Shown here: positions 25,605-33,361 of the stretch, piece by piece
Layout: each line of letters starts with the position of its first letter
How positions within the stretch are numbered: the stretch's first letter is position 1
Assembly (NCBI GenBank): GCA_003554845.1
Contig: PWHK01000004.1
Location: 1 to 37,054, forward strand
Source of the DNA: Candidatus Aenigmatarchaeota archaeon
GTDB taxonomy: Archaea; Aenigmatarchaeota; Aenigmatarchaeia; PWEA01
Reading direction: 5' to 3'
Length of the DNA: 37,054 nt
Notes under the pieces: model-generated
Seen by the model: only the letters and a program-made list of their open reading frames with translations
What the model was told of the DNA's origin: nothing
The model's database searches: none
Made by a program: the position numbers and the translations under genes

Positions 25605-26240
25605 ATGGACGTTCTAGAGGCATTGTTGCGAAGAAGGAGTGTGCGAAGATTCAAAGACAAGGAACTCACCAAGGAAGAGATCGCTGAACTGCTCAAGGCC
25701 GCGAGGTGGACGCCCTCTGCGGGAAATAGGCAGCCATGGGAAATAGTGGTTGTAAGAGACAGGGAACTAAGAGAAGAGCTTGCAGATATAGCACTTGAGC
25801 AACGATGGATGGCATCTGCCCCTGTAATATTTGTAGTACTTCTGAACGAAGAGATGGCCGAAAGCAAATACGGAAAAAGAGGTTTGGAACTATACGGGAT
25901 ACAAGCAACAGGAGCTCTCATAGAGAACATACTCCTCAGGGCCACCGAAATGGGTCTTGGAACTTGTTGGGTTGGGTCCTTCGACGAAGACCGTGTAGAA
26001 GACGTTATGAGAACCCATGAAGAAAAGGTAAAACCTGTTGCCATGGTAGCAGTGGGCTATCCCAAGGAAATTCCAGGGCCACCACCAAGAAAAGAGATAA
26101 ACAGTTTTTCATATATAGACAGATACAAGGAAAAAAGCCTCAGGGACTGGAAGGGACTTGTGAAGTATATCAAAAAAGCAAAACTCGAGACAAAGAGATT
26201 TTTCAACTCCTTCCAATCAGAAGAAAACTGCAAGGAATAG
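25605..26240 (+). CDS. Nitroreductase-family flavoprotein
   Basis: 211 residues. The FMN-dependent nitroreductase fold is shown by RRRSVRRFKDKELTKEEI, then ARWTPSAGNRQPWEIVVV (flavin phosphate binding), ILLRATEMGLGTCWVG and VAVGYP. These enzymes reduce nitroaromatics, quinones or flavins with NAD(P)H; the natural substrate is unknown. ATG 25605 is used because the family alignment begins there and TATA-like TTTATATACC lies upstream; the longer frame to 25485 is not credible. Distinctive features are a PGPPPRKE motif and a basic C-terminal tail. It is convergent with ftsZ, separated by a strong hairpin. Confidence 0.92.
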   Translation: MDVLEALLRRRSVRRFKDKELTKEEIAELLKAARWTPSAGNRQPWEIVVVRDRELREELADIALEQRWMASAPVIFVVLLNEEMAESKYGKRGLELYGIQATGALIENILLRATEMGLGTCWVGSFDEDRVEDVMRTHEEKVKPVAMVAVGYPKEIPGPPPRKEINSFSYIDRYKEKSLRDWKGLVKYIKKAKLETKRFFNSFQSEENCKE

Positions 26241-26339
26241 AAGAAATATACCCACAACTGCTGATATCTTTCTTTGATGTTTCTTATATTTCTGAAGTAT
26301 GTTTTGTTTCATATTTATCATGTAGAATTAGAAGTTGGA

Positions 26340-26361
26340 AGGGCGAACTTCCGTTCGCCCT
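26340..26361. terminator. Strong hairpin between nitroreductase and ftsZ
   Basis: AGGGCGAAC and GTTCGCCCT form a perfect nine-pair stem with loop TTCC. It lies between the convergent nitroreductase and ftsZ genes. On the ftsZ strand it follows a stretch of about 34 bases rich in C and A and almost free of G (26363-26397), which includes CACCTCC. A terminator or 3' mRNA end is the natural reading, but no T-run follows it in either direction. Confidence 0.55.
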
Positions 26362-26425
26362 CCCGGTTGTGGGGTGTGGGGGTGTGGGTGTGGAGGTGAA
26401 TTAAAGTGGGGGTGTTAGAAAGTGC

Positions 26426-27592
26426 TCATTTATTGAGCATCCGTATACCCAACTCGTCGGATACACCTTCGTTTTTTTGTTTTGGGTTTTTAGAGGAATC
26501 TTCCTTGGACCTCGGGCCCATTATGTAGGGCGACTTCACTCCTGTAATTATTGCAATTACTTGCATGCTTCCTTCGTACTCTGGAACAACTCTTGCACCC
26601 CAAATCACCTGTGCCTGTGGGTCCAGTTGCTTGGATATCGCTTCACCTATCTCGTTTATCTCATCAAGTTTGAGATCCTCGCCTCCGATGACCTGGATTA
26701 TTGCTCCATCTGCTCCTTCGTACTTCATCTCAAGAAGAGGATGGTTCATTGCTTTCTGTGTTGCTTCTTCTGCTCTGCTACTGGAATCTGCTTCTCCTAT
26801 ACCTATAGAAGCAACTCCACCGTCCTTCATTATGGTCTTGACATCTGCGTAGTCCAGGTTTACAAGAGAAGGCTGAGTTATAGTTTCGCTGATACCCTTT
26901 ATCATAGTCGATATCAGTTCATCAGCAACTGCAAAGGCCTGTTTTACAGGTAGATCACCTGCATAGCTCAAAAGTTTCTGGTTCTCTATTGCTATTACTG
27001 TGTCGGTTACTTCTCTCATCTTCTTCAAACCTTCCTCGGCCTTTACTATCCGTGTACCTTCCATTTTGAAAGGCATCGTAACTGCGGCCAACACTATTGC
27101 TCCTTCGTTGTTTGCCATTTCTGCTACGACAGGTGCTGCTCCTGTGCCTGTACCTCCACCAAGACCGCAAGTTATAAAGACCATATCTGCGTCCTTCAAC
27201 TCTTCGCGTATTTCTCTCTGTGACTCTTCGGCAGACTTCTTACCTACCTTGGGTTTACCGCCGGCACCTAATCCTTTAGTAGTCTCTCGGCCTATGAGCA
27301 TCTTTTTATCAGCATTTGAAGCACCTAAATGCGAAGCATCTGTGTTAAGTGCCAAGGTTTCGGCACCATCTATTCCCATATCTGTGAGTGTGGTAATAGT
27401 ATTGTTTCCTGCTCCACCTACACCTACTACCTTTATTTGAGCCTGATTGATATCTATATCAAACTCTTCCTCCACGTCCCTGTGGTCTATGCTGTTTGCC
27501 CCCCTGGGTAAATTGTGCACAGATTCTCTGTTTTTTTCTTTTTGTGTTTTTTCGAAGTTTCTTTCAAAAGCGTTTTGAATTACGGAATCCAT
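26426..27592 (-). CDS. ftsZ: Cell division protein FtsZ
   Basis: 388 residues, the tubulin-like GTPase that forms the division ring. The GTP-binding motifs are VVGVGGAGNNT, LNTDASHL and the tubulin signature GGGTGTG near residue 147. The synergy (T7) loop is NLDYADVKTIM. The N-terminal ~50 residues are a charged extension. After the conserved domain a short linker (residues about 360-378) precedes a C-terminal peptide ELGIRMLNK, the kind of tail that binds SepF-like partners. GGAGGTTG lies about ten bases before ATG 27592. The TATA-like TTTATAAA at 27838-27845 would give a leader of about 220 bases with several hairpins. Confidence 0.97.
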   Translation of the reverse strand: MDSVIQNAFERNFEKTQKEKNRESVHNLPRGANSIDHRDVEEEFDIDINQAQIKVVGVGGAGNNTITTLTDMGIDGAETLALNTDASHLGASNADKKMLIGRETTKGLGAGGKPKVGKKSAEESQREIREELKDADMVFITCGLGGGTGTGAAPVVAEMANNEGAIVLAAVTMPFKMEGTRIVKAEEGLKKMREVTDTVIAIENQKLLSYAGDLPVKQAFAVADELISTMIKGISETITQPSLVNLDYADVKTIMKDGGVASIGIGEADSSSRAEEATQKAMNHPLLEMKYEGADGAIIQVIGGEDLKLDEINEIGEAISKQLDPQAQVIWGARVVPEYEGSMQVIAIITGVKSPYIMGPRSKEDSSKNPKQKNEGVSDELGIRMLNK

Positions 27593-27654
27593 TTTTTGTT
27601 CAACCTCCTTTCTTATGTTTTTTGAAATATGTTTTCCAATATCGAAATCTTTTT

Positions 27655-27674
27655 AAGGTTTCAAATGAAACCTT
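27655..27674. promoter_or_regulatory. Perfect 20-bp palindrome in the ftsZ leader
   Basis: AAGGTTTCA, two bases, TGAAACCTT. With only two bases between the arms it is more likely a protein-binding DNA site than an RNA hairpin. It lies 63 bases upstream of the ftsZ ATG and just ahead of the ribosome site. Confidence 0.6.
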
Positions 27675-27795
27675 CTATTGCCCAAGAAATAGTTCCAGAT
27701 AAGTCTAATTAACACAAAAAGTCTGGTCTGCAAACTTGCCCAAGTTTGCACGAGTACGATACCCAGTTTCCAACCGATGCCCAGTCGGATGGAAC
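27675..27795 (-). ncRNA. Three tandem hairpins with the same TGGGCA loop (candidate ftsZ leader element)
   Basis: Hairpin 1: CTATT/AATAG (27675-27692). Hairpin 2: TGCAAACT/AGTTTGCA (27729-27750) with loop TGCCCA. Hairpin 3: CCGA/TCGG extended by TTCCA/TGGAA around an A-A mismatch (27766-27795), loop TGCCCAG. All three loops include TGCCCA on the plus strand, TGGGCA on the ftsZ strand. I give the minus strand because the ftsZ TATA lies upstream, but a plus-strand RNA starting near 27675 behind CTTTTTAAG is possible. Confidence 0.5.
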
Positions 27796-27939
27796 GTTAG
27801 TATATTCCAGTACTACTTCTACTATTTTGGGTTATCCTTTATAAAACTTTCCCTTGACATCAAATAAATCAACTGTACAACATATATATTCAAAACTATA
27901 TACGTTAGATTTTAAAGCAACAAAAGGTATCCTTTGACC

Positions 27940-28899
27940 ATGAAGGCTTTAATTCTAGCAGGAGGCCATGCTACTAGACTATGGCCCATAACAAAAAACA
28001 GAGCAAAACCTCTTCTCCCGCTTGCAGGAAAACCCATTCTTTCACATATACTTGACGAACTGGAAAGCATGGACCATGTAGATAGAATATATGTAACCAC
28101 AAACAAAAAGTTCGAGGACGAGTTCAGACGGTTTCTCGGCAGAAGAAGTGAAAAGAACGAACTCATAATCGAGGACCAGGAGTCCGAAGACGAAAAGTAC
28201 GGAGCACTGGGTGGCATAATAAACGTAATCAAAAACAAAGGCATCGACGACTACATAGTAATAGGAGGAGACAACTACTACAGCTTCAGTATAGAGGACT
28301 TTATTCTTTTCTCAAAAAAGAAGAACTCGATTACAAACGCATGCTACGAGCTGGATAATATGGAAGAAGCAAAAAACTACGGAATAGTAGAATTAGGCGA
28401 CGACAAAACTATAGAGGGTTTCCAGGAAAAGCCGGAGAACCCGGGATCAAAAACTGCATCTACGGCGTGCTACTTCTTTCCAGAACAAAGCATGGAGGTT
28501 TTCAACAGGTATGTAGAATATTGGGAGGGTAAGGTTCCAAGGAGCCAGTATCTCGACTCACCAGGAAGGCTGCTCCAGTGGCTTGTCGAGAGGTACACCT
28601 GCCATGCATATCCATTCACAGGAAAATGGATGGATATAGGAACGAGAGAGGGTTACCTAAGAGCAAACAAACAGCTGGAAAAGGACAACAGGATAGAGGG
28701 ATCCATAAGAGATTCTGAGATAGGAGATAATGTAACACTCATGGAGGGTTCCGAAGTAGAGAATTCGGAAATAGAAAACTGCATAGTCATGGAGAAGAGT
28801 AAAATAAAGGACTGTATAGTGAAAAACGCCTTGGTGGGAAGAAATACTACTATAGAAAATAAGGACCTGAGAAACGGTATAGTTAAAAGTACAGATTAG
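27940..28899 (+). CDS. Sugar nucleotidyltransferase (NDP-glucose pyrophosphorylase-like)
   Basis: 319 residues. The opening KALILAGGHATRLWPIT, then KPLLPLAGKPILSHILDEL, is the nucleotidyltransferase signature. IGGDNYYSF carries the metal-binding Asp, and GFQEKPENP and GKWMDIGTREGYL are typical of glucose-1-phosphate uridylyl/thymidylyltransferases. The C-terminal ~70 residues (IEGSIRDSEIGDNVTLMEG, VENSEIENCIVMEKS) form hexapeptide left-handed beta-helix turns, as in GlgC. It likely supplies NDP-glucose for the glycogen synthases; nucleotide specificity is not clear. ATG 27940 is preferred over the upstream TTG at 27934, because TTTTAAAG sits about 25 bases ahead (leaderless). Confidence 0.9.
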   Translation: MKALILAGGHATRLWPITKNRAKPLLPLAGKPILSHILDELESMDHVDRIYVTTNKKFEDEFRRFLGRRSEKNELIIEDQESEDEKYGALGGIINVIKNKGIDDYIVIGGDNYYSFSIEDFILFSKKKNSITNACYELDNMEEAKNYGIVELGDDKTIEGFQEKPENPGSKTASTACYFFPEQSMEVFNRYVEYWEGKVPRSQYLDSPGRLLQWLVERYTCHAYPFTGKWMDIGTREGYLRANKQLEKDNRIEGSIRDSEIGDNVTLMEGSEVENSEIENCIVMEKSKIKDCIVKNALVGRNTTIENKDLRNGIVKSTD

Positions 28900-28963
28900 T
28901 TTCCTTCCATCTCTATTTTTATAAATTCAAGAATCTATTTACTAGCGAAGGGTTTTGGTAACT

Positions 28964-29242
28964 ATGGAAAATGAAGAGATAGAAAAGGTTGCCTCAATGG
29001 CAAGCATAGATCTCACAGAAGAAGAGAAACAGAAGCTAGAAGGCGACATGGAAAATATACTGGACTGGTTTTCACGCCTGGATGAAATAGATACAGAAGA
29101 TGTAGATCCTGCCTTCCAGCCTATCGAAATAAAGAACGAGATGAGGGAAGACAAGGTAGAAAAATGCCTAGAAAGGGAAAAGGCACTGGAAAATACAAAA
29201 AACAAAGAGGATGGTTTCTTCAAGGGACCGAGCACCGGGTGA
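28964..29242 (+). CDS. gatC: Aspartyl/glutamyl-tRNA amidotransferase subunit C
   Basis: 92 residues, the small subunit that wraps between GatA and GatB. It has EIEKVASMASIDLTEEEKQKL, MENILDWFSRLDEIDTEDVDP and a C-terminal EDGFFKGPSTG, which corresponds to the conserved xxFxVPxxx tail inserting near GatA. Start ATG 28964 comes just after an AT-rich stretch. It is the first gene of gatC-gatA-gatB-trmY, with gatA beginning at or near its stop codon. Confidence 0.93.
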   Translation: MENEEIEKVASMASIDLTEEEKQKLEGDMENILDWFSRLDEIDTEDVDPAFQPIEIKNEMREDKVEKCLEREKALENTKNKEDGFFKGPSTG

Positions 29243-29246
29243 TATC

Positions 29247-30641
29247 TTGAAATACAGCGGCATGAGTGTTTCGGAGTTCATGAAAAAGGATGTAGATATA
29301 GAAGATTTCTACGGAAAACTGAAGAACAGACTCAAGAAGATGGAGAAGATGGGTTACATAAGGCCCGTTGACTACAACATATCGGAAAAGGGAAAACTTG
29401 GTGGTCTTCCCTTCACGCTCAAAGACTCGATATGTTCAAAGAACGATCCCACATACGCCGGTTCAAAAATACTCGAGGGGTACAAACCTCCCTTTGATGC
29501 AACCGTTGCAAAAAAGATAAAAGAAGCAGGGGGAGTGATATTTGCAAAGACCCATCAGGATGAATTTGCATTTGGAACTGCCTCTACAAACTGTGCCTTC
29601 ACAACACCTAAAAATCCATGGGACACAGAGAGATGCTGTGGAGGTTCATCAGGAGGCGCAGCCGGACTTTCCGTAGCCCTTGATCTACCACATATAAATC
29701 TAGGAGAATCGACAGGAGGTTCAATATCCGAACCTGTCTCTTTTACAGGCGCAGTAGGCCTGACGCCGACATACGGAACGGTATCAAGATACGGCCTCAT
29801 ATCCTTTGCAAACTCACTTGATAAGATCGGTCCCATAACAAGAAGTGTAGAAGACGCGGCCATAGGACTAGATATTATCTCAGGCAAAGATCCCATGGAT
29901 CAGACCACAGTGGACACAGAAGGTAACTACGCAAAAGACCTCGACGGAGACTTGAAAGATACAAAAATAGGAATACCTGAGGGATATTTCAAAATATCCG
30001 GAGAAGGGGTATCAGAAACTGTAAAGGAGGCCGTAAAGGTCCTTGAAGACCTGGGTGCAGATATACAGAAAGTAGAGCTCGAGATGACCGAAGCAGCTCT
30101 GCCTGCATACTATATAATAGCCCCGGCAGAAGCATCGACAAACCTGGCCAAATACTGTGGCATGAGGTACGGGATGGAGGAAGACCCCGAAGGAAGCTTT
30201 AGAGAGTACTTCTCCAAAATAAGAGGAAAGGGATTTGGAGACGAAGTAAAAAGAAGGGTTATTCTCGGAACCTACACTAGAATGGCAGGCTACCGTGATA
30301 AATACTATCTAAAGGCACTGAAGGTAAGAAAAAAAATAATTAATGACTTTAAGAGTGCATTCAAAGAAGTCGATGTGTTGGCTGCACCGACTGCTCCAAT
30401 TGTTGCTCCATGTATAGATGAAATAGAAGGGATGTCTCCTGTCGAGCAGTACAAGCTAGACAAACTCACTGCACCTATAAATCTGGCAGGCATGCCCCAG
30501 ATCTCCGTTCCGTGTGGATTCCACAGAGATATGCCAGTTGGACTACATTTAATGGGCGACCACTTCCAGGAAAAAAACATAATCAAGGTTGGACACAGAT
30601 ACGAAAAGGAAAGAGGAAGTATAAAATATCCGGAGGTATAG
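29247..30641 (+). CDS. gatA: Aspartyl/glutamyl-tRNA amidotransferase subunit A
   Basis: The amidase that releases ammonia from glutamine for transamidating Glu-tRNA(Gln) or Asp-tRNA(Asn). The Ser-cisSer-Lys triad is visible: Lys in GLPFTLKDS, cis-Ser in CCGGSSGGAA and the nucleophile Ser in STGGSISEP. Several residues around the nucleophile differ from the consensus (ESTGGSISEP in place of xDTGGSIRxP; GLTPTYGTVS in place of GLKPTYGRVS). The start is ambiguous: ATG 29211 overlaps gatC, ATG 29262 has a distant ribosome site, and TTG 29247 lies five bases after GGGTG. I give 29247, about 464 residues, with moderate certainty about the start. Confidence 0.92.
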   Translation: MKYSGMSVSEFMKKDVDIEDFYGKLKNRLKKMEKMGYIRPVDYNISEKGKLGGLPFTLKDSICSKNDPTYAGSKILEGYKPPFDATVAKKIKEAGGVIFAKTHQDEFAFGTASTNCAFTTPKNPWDTERCCGGSSGGAAGLSVALDLPHINLGESTGGSISEPVSFTGAVGLTPTYGTVSRYGLISFANSLDKIGPITRSVEDAAIGLDIISGKDPMDQTTVDTEGNYAKDLDGDLKDTKIGIPEGYFKISGEGVSETVKEAVKVLEDLGADIQKVELEMTEAALPAYYIIAPAEASTNLAKYCGMRYGMEEDPEGSFREYFSKIRGKGFGDEVKRRVILGTYTRMAGYRDKYYLKALKVRKKIINDFKSAFKEVDVLAAPTAPIVAPCIDEIEGMSPVEQYKLDKLTAPINLAGMPQISVPCGFHRDMPVGLHLMGDHFQEKNIIKVGHRYEKERGSIKYPEV

Positions 30642-30642
30642 A

Positions 30643-32058
30643 ATGGATGAAAACAACGTAAAGATAGGATTGGAGACGCATCTACAAATCTTGACAGACT
30701 CGAAGCTTTTCTGTGGCTGTCCAACTTCAGGCAACGATGAACCGAACACACGTGTATGTCCCACATGCCTTGGAATGCCCGGTGCAAGGCCAAGGATAAA
30801 CAAAAGAGCAATAGAGATGGGAATAAAGGTTGCAGTGGCCCTGGGTTGTAAAACGCCCGACGAGATGAACTTTTCAAGAAAAACCTACTTCTACCCTGAT
30901 ATGCCAAAGAACTTCCAGATAACACAGTTCTCGGTTCCTGTGGGTGTAGAAGGGGAACTAACAATGGAACTCGATGGAAAGGAAAAAACCGTAAGGATAA
31001 AAAGGGTCCATATAGAAGAAGACCCAGGAAAGCTCAAGCACGTAGGAGGAAGTGTTCTATCATCCGACTATGTTCTCGTTGATTACAACAGAAGTGGAAT
31101 ACCTCTGTGTGAAATAGTTACAAAGCCCGACCTAAGGAGTCCAGAAGAAGCCAGGACGTTCCTCAGGAAACTCTCCGAGATATTTGAATACCTCGGTGTA
31201 TACGACACGACAGGAGATGCTACGATACGCAGTGATGCAAATATATCATCGGGCGGCGAGAGGGCCGAGGTTAAAAACATTACAGGCTTCAAGGATACCG
31301 AAAGGGCTCTCAGATACGAAATAAGAAGGCAGAAAAACCTGAATAAACGTGGAAAAGAAGTCAAGAGAGAAACAAGGGCATATGACGATAAATCAGGAAC
31401 AACGAAGGCACTAAGAACCAAGGAACAAGAAGCAGACTACGGATATATATTTGAACCGGATCTGACAAGAATACAACTCAAGGAGAGCTGGGTAGACAGC
31501 CTTCGAGATGAAATACCGGAACTTCCACATGAGAAAAAGAGGAGGTATATCGAGGAATACAGCCTTCCAAAGGAAATCGCCTCATCAATATGCTCAGACT
31601 TCGCCATGACCAGAATATTCGAAGATCTTGTGAACGAAAGAAATACAGAACTTGTTGCAAACATCCTGTCAGGACCTGTAAAGAAGGTTCTCAACTACAA
31701 CGAAATCAGACTTGATGAATCACAAATAGACAAAGATAAGATTACAAAGATAATCGTTATGATTGAAAATGGAGAGATAACCGATAGAAATGCAGAGATG
31801 ATAATAAGGGAGATAGCCACTGAAGACAAAGATCCCGAGGAGATAAAGGAACAAAAAGGATTTGGAAAGGTATCCACAGATAGAATAAACGGCATGGTCG
31901 ATGAAGTCCTCGAAAAAAACAAAGATGTAGTCGAAGACTACAGATCCGGGAAAAGGGAGGCTCTTAACTACCTTGTAGGCCAGATCATGAAGAAGTCTCA
32001 AGGCAATGCAGACCCACAGAACACAAGAGATATTCTGAAAAAGAGGATTGAAAAATAG
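30643..32058 (+). CDS. gatB: Aspartyl/glutamyl-tRNA amidotransferase subunit B
   Basis: 471 residues. Binds the aminoacyl-tRNA and activates the carboxyl group with ATP. KIGLETHLQILTDSKLFCGC and NTRVCPTCLGMPG contain the four zinc cysteines; YFYPDMPKNFQITQF and VHIEEDPGKLKH are conserved kinase-like motifs. The C-terminal helical and YqeY-like tail (EIKEQKGFGKVSTD, KKSQGNADPQNTRDIL) contacts tRNA. The length and absence of an AspRS-like insertion make it GatB and not GatE. It begins one base after gatA. Confidence 0.94.
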   Translation: MDENNVKIGLETHLQILTDSKLFCGCPTSGNDEPNTRVCPTCLGMPGARPRINKRAIEMGIKVAVALGCKTPDEMNFSRKTYFYPDMPKNFQITQFSVPVGVEGELTMELDGKEKTVRIKRVHIEEDPGKLKHVGGSVLSSDYVLVDYNRSGIPLCEIVTKPDLRSPEEARTFLRKLSEIFEYLGVYDTTGDATIRSDANISSGGERAEVKNITGFKDTERALRYEIRRQKNLNKRGKEVKRETRAYDDKSGTTKALRTKEQEADYGYIFEPDLTRIQLKESWVDSLRDEIPELPHEKKRRYIEEYSLPKEIASSICSDFAMTRIFEDLVNERNTELVANILSGPVKKVLNYNEIRLDESQIDKDKITKIIVMIENGEITDRNAEMIIREIATEDKDPEEIKEQKGFGKVSTDRINGMVDEVLEKNKDVVEDYRSGKREALNYLVGQIMKKSQGNADPQNTRDILKKRIEK

Positions 32059-32652
32059 ATGCGTGAATTTGTAGTTTATTCAGCAAAAGGATCTACTTCT
32101 CCCGACTTCACCACCAAGGATCTTCCAGGAAGTGGTGGTAGAATGGATCTAATTGCAAGATGTGTTATATCTGCACTGTGGTTATCAAAGGATATAAGAA
32201 AAGAAAGCAAAATAACATTTTCCCTCAACGGACCTACCGAGGGTCCTGTAGCCATGGAGTTCAGCGGTAGAAACCTCCAGAGAGTTACTCCCGATGAAAG
32301 GAATATAGCATTATGGATAAAAAAATCACTAGGTAGAATGGATGCACGCGAGGAGTGGAGAAAAGTGCATGAAGGAATCCGCGTTTCGAAAAAAACCTTT
32401 GAGGATATTATAAGAAGCAAGCAGTCAAAAGACCTATATATACTCAAGGAAAATGGGTGTGATATAAGAAATATGGAAATAGATGACAAGCCTGTTTTTG
32501 TGCTCGGAGATCATATAGGACTTCCCGAAGAAAAAAATGGGTTTGTTCAGTCCCTGGGTGGAAGTAAGATTTCTCTCGGTCCAGAGAGCTACTTCACCAC
32601 ACATTCAATAACCATAACACATAATGAGATGGACAGACAGTCCATAACATAG
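32059..32652 (+). CDS. trmY: tRNA (pseudouridine54-N1)-methyltransferase TrmY
   Basis: 197 residues of the SPOUT superfamily (DUF358/TrmY). The C-terminal trefoil-knot SAM-binding region is FVLGDHIGLP and SLGGSKISLGPESYFTTHS, followed by TITHNEMDR, a near-exact family signature. TrmY methylates N1 of pseudouridine 54 in the T-loop of archaeal tRNAs. The start ATG abuts the gatB stop, and two tRNA genes follow within 180 bases, a fitting context. Confidence 0.95.
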   Translation: MREFVVYSAKGSTSPDFTTKDLPGSGGRMDLIARCVISALWLSKDIRKESKITFSLNGPTEGPVAMEFSGRNLQRVTPDERNIALWIKKSLGRMDAREEWRKVHEGIRVSKKTFEDIIRSKQSKDLYILKENGCDIRNMEIDDKPVFVLGDHIGLPEEKNGFVQSLGGSKISLGPESYFTTHSITITHNEMDRQSIT

Positions 32653-32661
32653 ATAAATAAA

Positions 32662-32679
32662 TCAAGATCCATTGGTCTT
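32662..32679. terminator. Possible terminator hairpin after trmY
   Basis: CAAGA and TCTTG pair around TCCATTGG, with extra pairing possible inside. It is 10 bases downstream of the trmY stop and before the tRNA-Arg promoter (AATATAAAAA). There is no poly-T run, so the assignment is weak. Confidence 0.3.
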
Positions 32680-32718
32680 GAAGAAGGGTCAAATATAAAA
32701 ACTATGATATATAATTAT

Positions 32719-32798
32719 GGGCCCGTAGCCTAGTCAGGATTTAAGGCGGCTGGCTTCGGACCAGCAGATCGGGGGTTCAAATCCCTCCGGGCCCGCCA
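32719..32798 (+). tRNA. tRNA-Arg(TCG)
   Basis: Acceptor GGGCCCG pairs with CGGGCCC; discriminator G at 32795 and an encoded CCA to 32798. The anticodon stem is GCTGG/CCAGC with loop CTTCGGA, giving anticodon TCG. T-loop TTCAAAT is intact. No intron is visible. Confidence 0.97.
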
Positions 32799-32827
32799 AC
32801 AAATCCTGGGTTTGGTTATCCTGGTAA

Positions 32828-32919
32828 GCTCCCGTAGTCTAGTCCGGCCAAAGTTTTGCGGCTATGGATACGAGCCTCTCGAGCTCGGGACCCGGGTTCG
32901 AATCCCGGCGGGAGCACCA
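32828..32919 (+). tRNA. tRNA-Glu(CTC) with a 14-base insertion in the D-loop
   Basis: Acceptor GCTCCCG pairs with CGGGAGC; discriminator A at 32916, encoded CCA to 32919. The anticodon stem is CGAGC/GCTCG with loop CTCTCGA, anticodon CTC. Compared with tRNA-Glu(TTC), the D-loop reads CCGGCCAA, then 14 extra bases (32852-32865), then GGATAC. Removal leaves 75 bases, the same as mature tRNA-Glu(TTC). It may be a noncanonical intron or a permanent loop expansion. Confidence 0.9.
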
Positions 32920-33013
32920 TTTTCACCACATACCGACAGGTAAATGCAGTAAGATAAGAAAAAGAAAATGTAAATAAGAAATTAAACCTGTTTTAAAAAG
33001 AAAGCTGAACTCT

Positions 33014-33208
33014 CTACTCTACCTTCTTTACGTTAACAGCTCTTGGTCCTTTGTCGCTTTCCTCCTGTTCAAACTCTACTTCGTCTCCTTCGTTTAGATG
33101 ACCTTCTTCTACATCACTTGCGTGAACGAAAAGATCTTCGTCTGCGTCTTCAGGTTCAATGAAACCGTAGTTCTTCTGTGTGTTGAAGAACTTTACTGTA
33201 CCTTTCAC
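33014..33208 (-). CDS. Cold-shock-domain protein (CspA-like)
   Basis: 64 residues. The cold-shock fold motifs are KGTVKFFNTQKNYGFIEPED (RNP1) and EDLFVHASDV (RNP2), followed by VEFEQEESDKGPRAVNV. It binds single-stranded RNA and DNA as a chaperone. A GTG start at 33208 follows AGGAGGTGA by four bases and gives the canonical MKGTVKFF; the open frame to 33217 uses GTG inside the ribosome site and is not the start. CSD proteins are sporadic in archaea and more usual in bacteria and halophiles. Confidence 0.95.
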   Translation of the reverse strand: MKGTVKFFNTQKNYGFIEPEDADEDLFVHASDVEEGHLNEGDEVEFEQEESDKGPRAVNVKKVE

Positions 33209-33361
33209 AAAATTCACCTCCTAACTGACTTCGATGTGAACTCCAAGTATTTAAGTGTGTCGTTATTTGACCAAAAACATCCACCCACAGAAACGAGAAA
33301 TTCCTGGGTAGAACATAGACAGATCTAAGCACGTTAAAATAAAAAACTGTTAGAAAGAGAT

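Larger units (their letters stand above)
27593..27939. other. 347-base intergenic region upstream of ftsZ with palindromes and hairpins
   Basis: Contains no plausible ORF. It holds a 20-bp palindrome at 27655-27674, three hairpins at 27675-27692, 27729-27750 and 27766-27795 whose loops all contain TGCCCA (TGGGCA on the minus strand), and a TATA-like TTTATAAA at 27838-27845. The region probably includes the ftsZ promoter and 5' leader (minus strand), and the short promoter of the nucleotidyltransferase (plus strand, TTTTAAAG near 27911). Confidence 0.7.

Noticed and set aside
26407-26523. Plus-strand ORF after GGAGGTGA, antisense to the ftsZ 3' end
   Set aside because: A GTG start follows a good ribosome-like site, but the frame is short (about 38 codons), low in meaning and wholly antisense to ftsZ. 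The ribosome-like sequence is explained by the CA-rich tract on the other strand.
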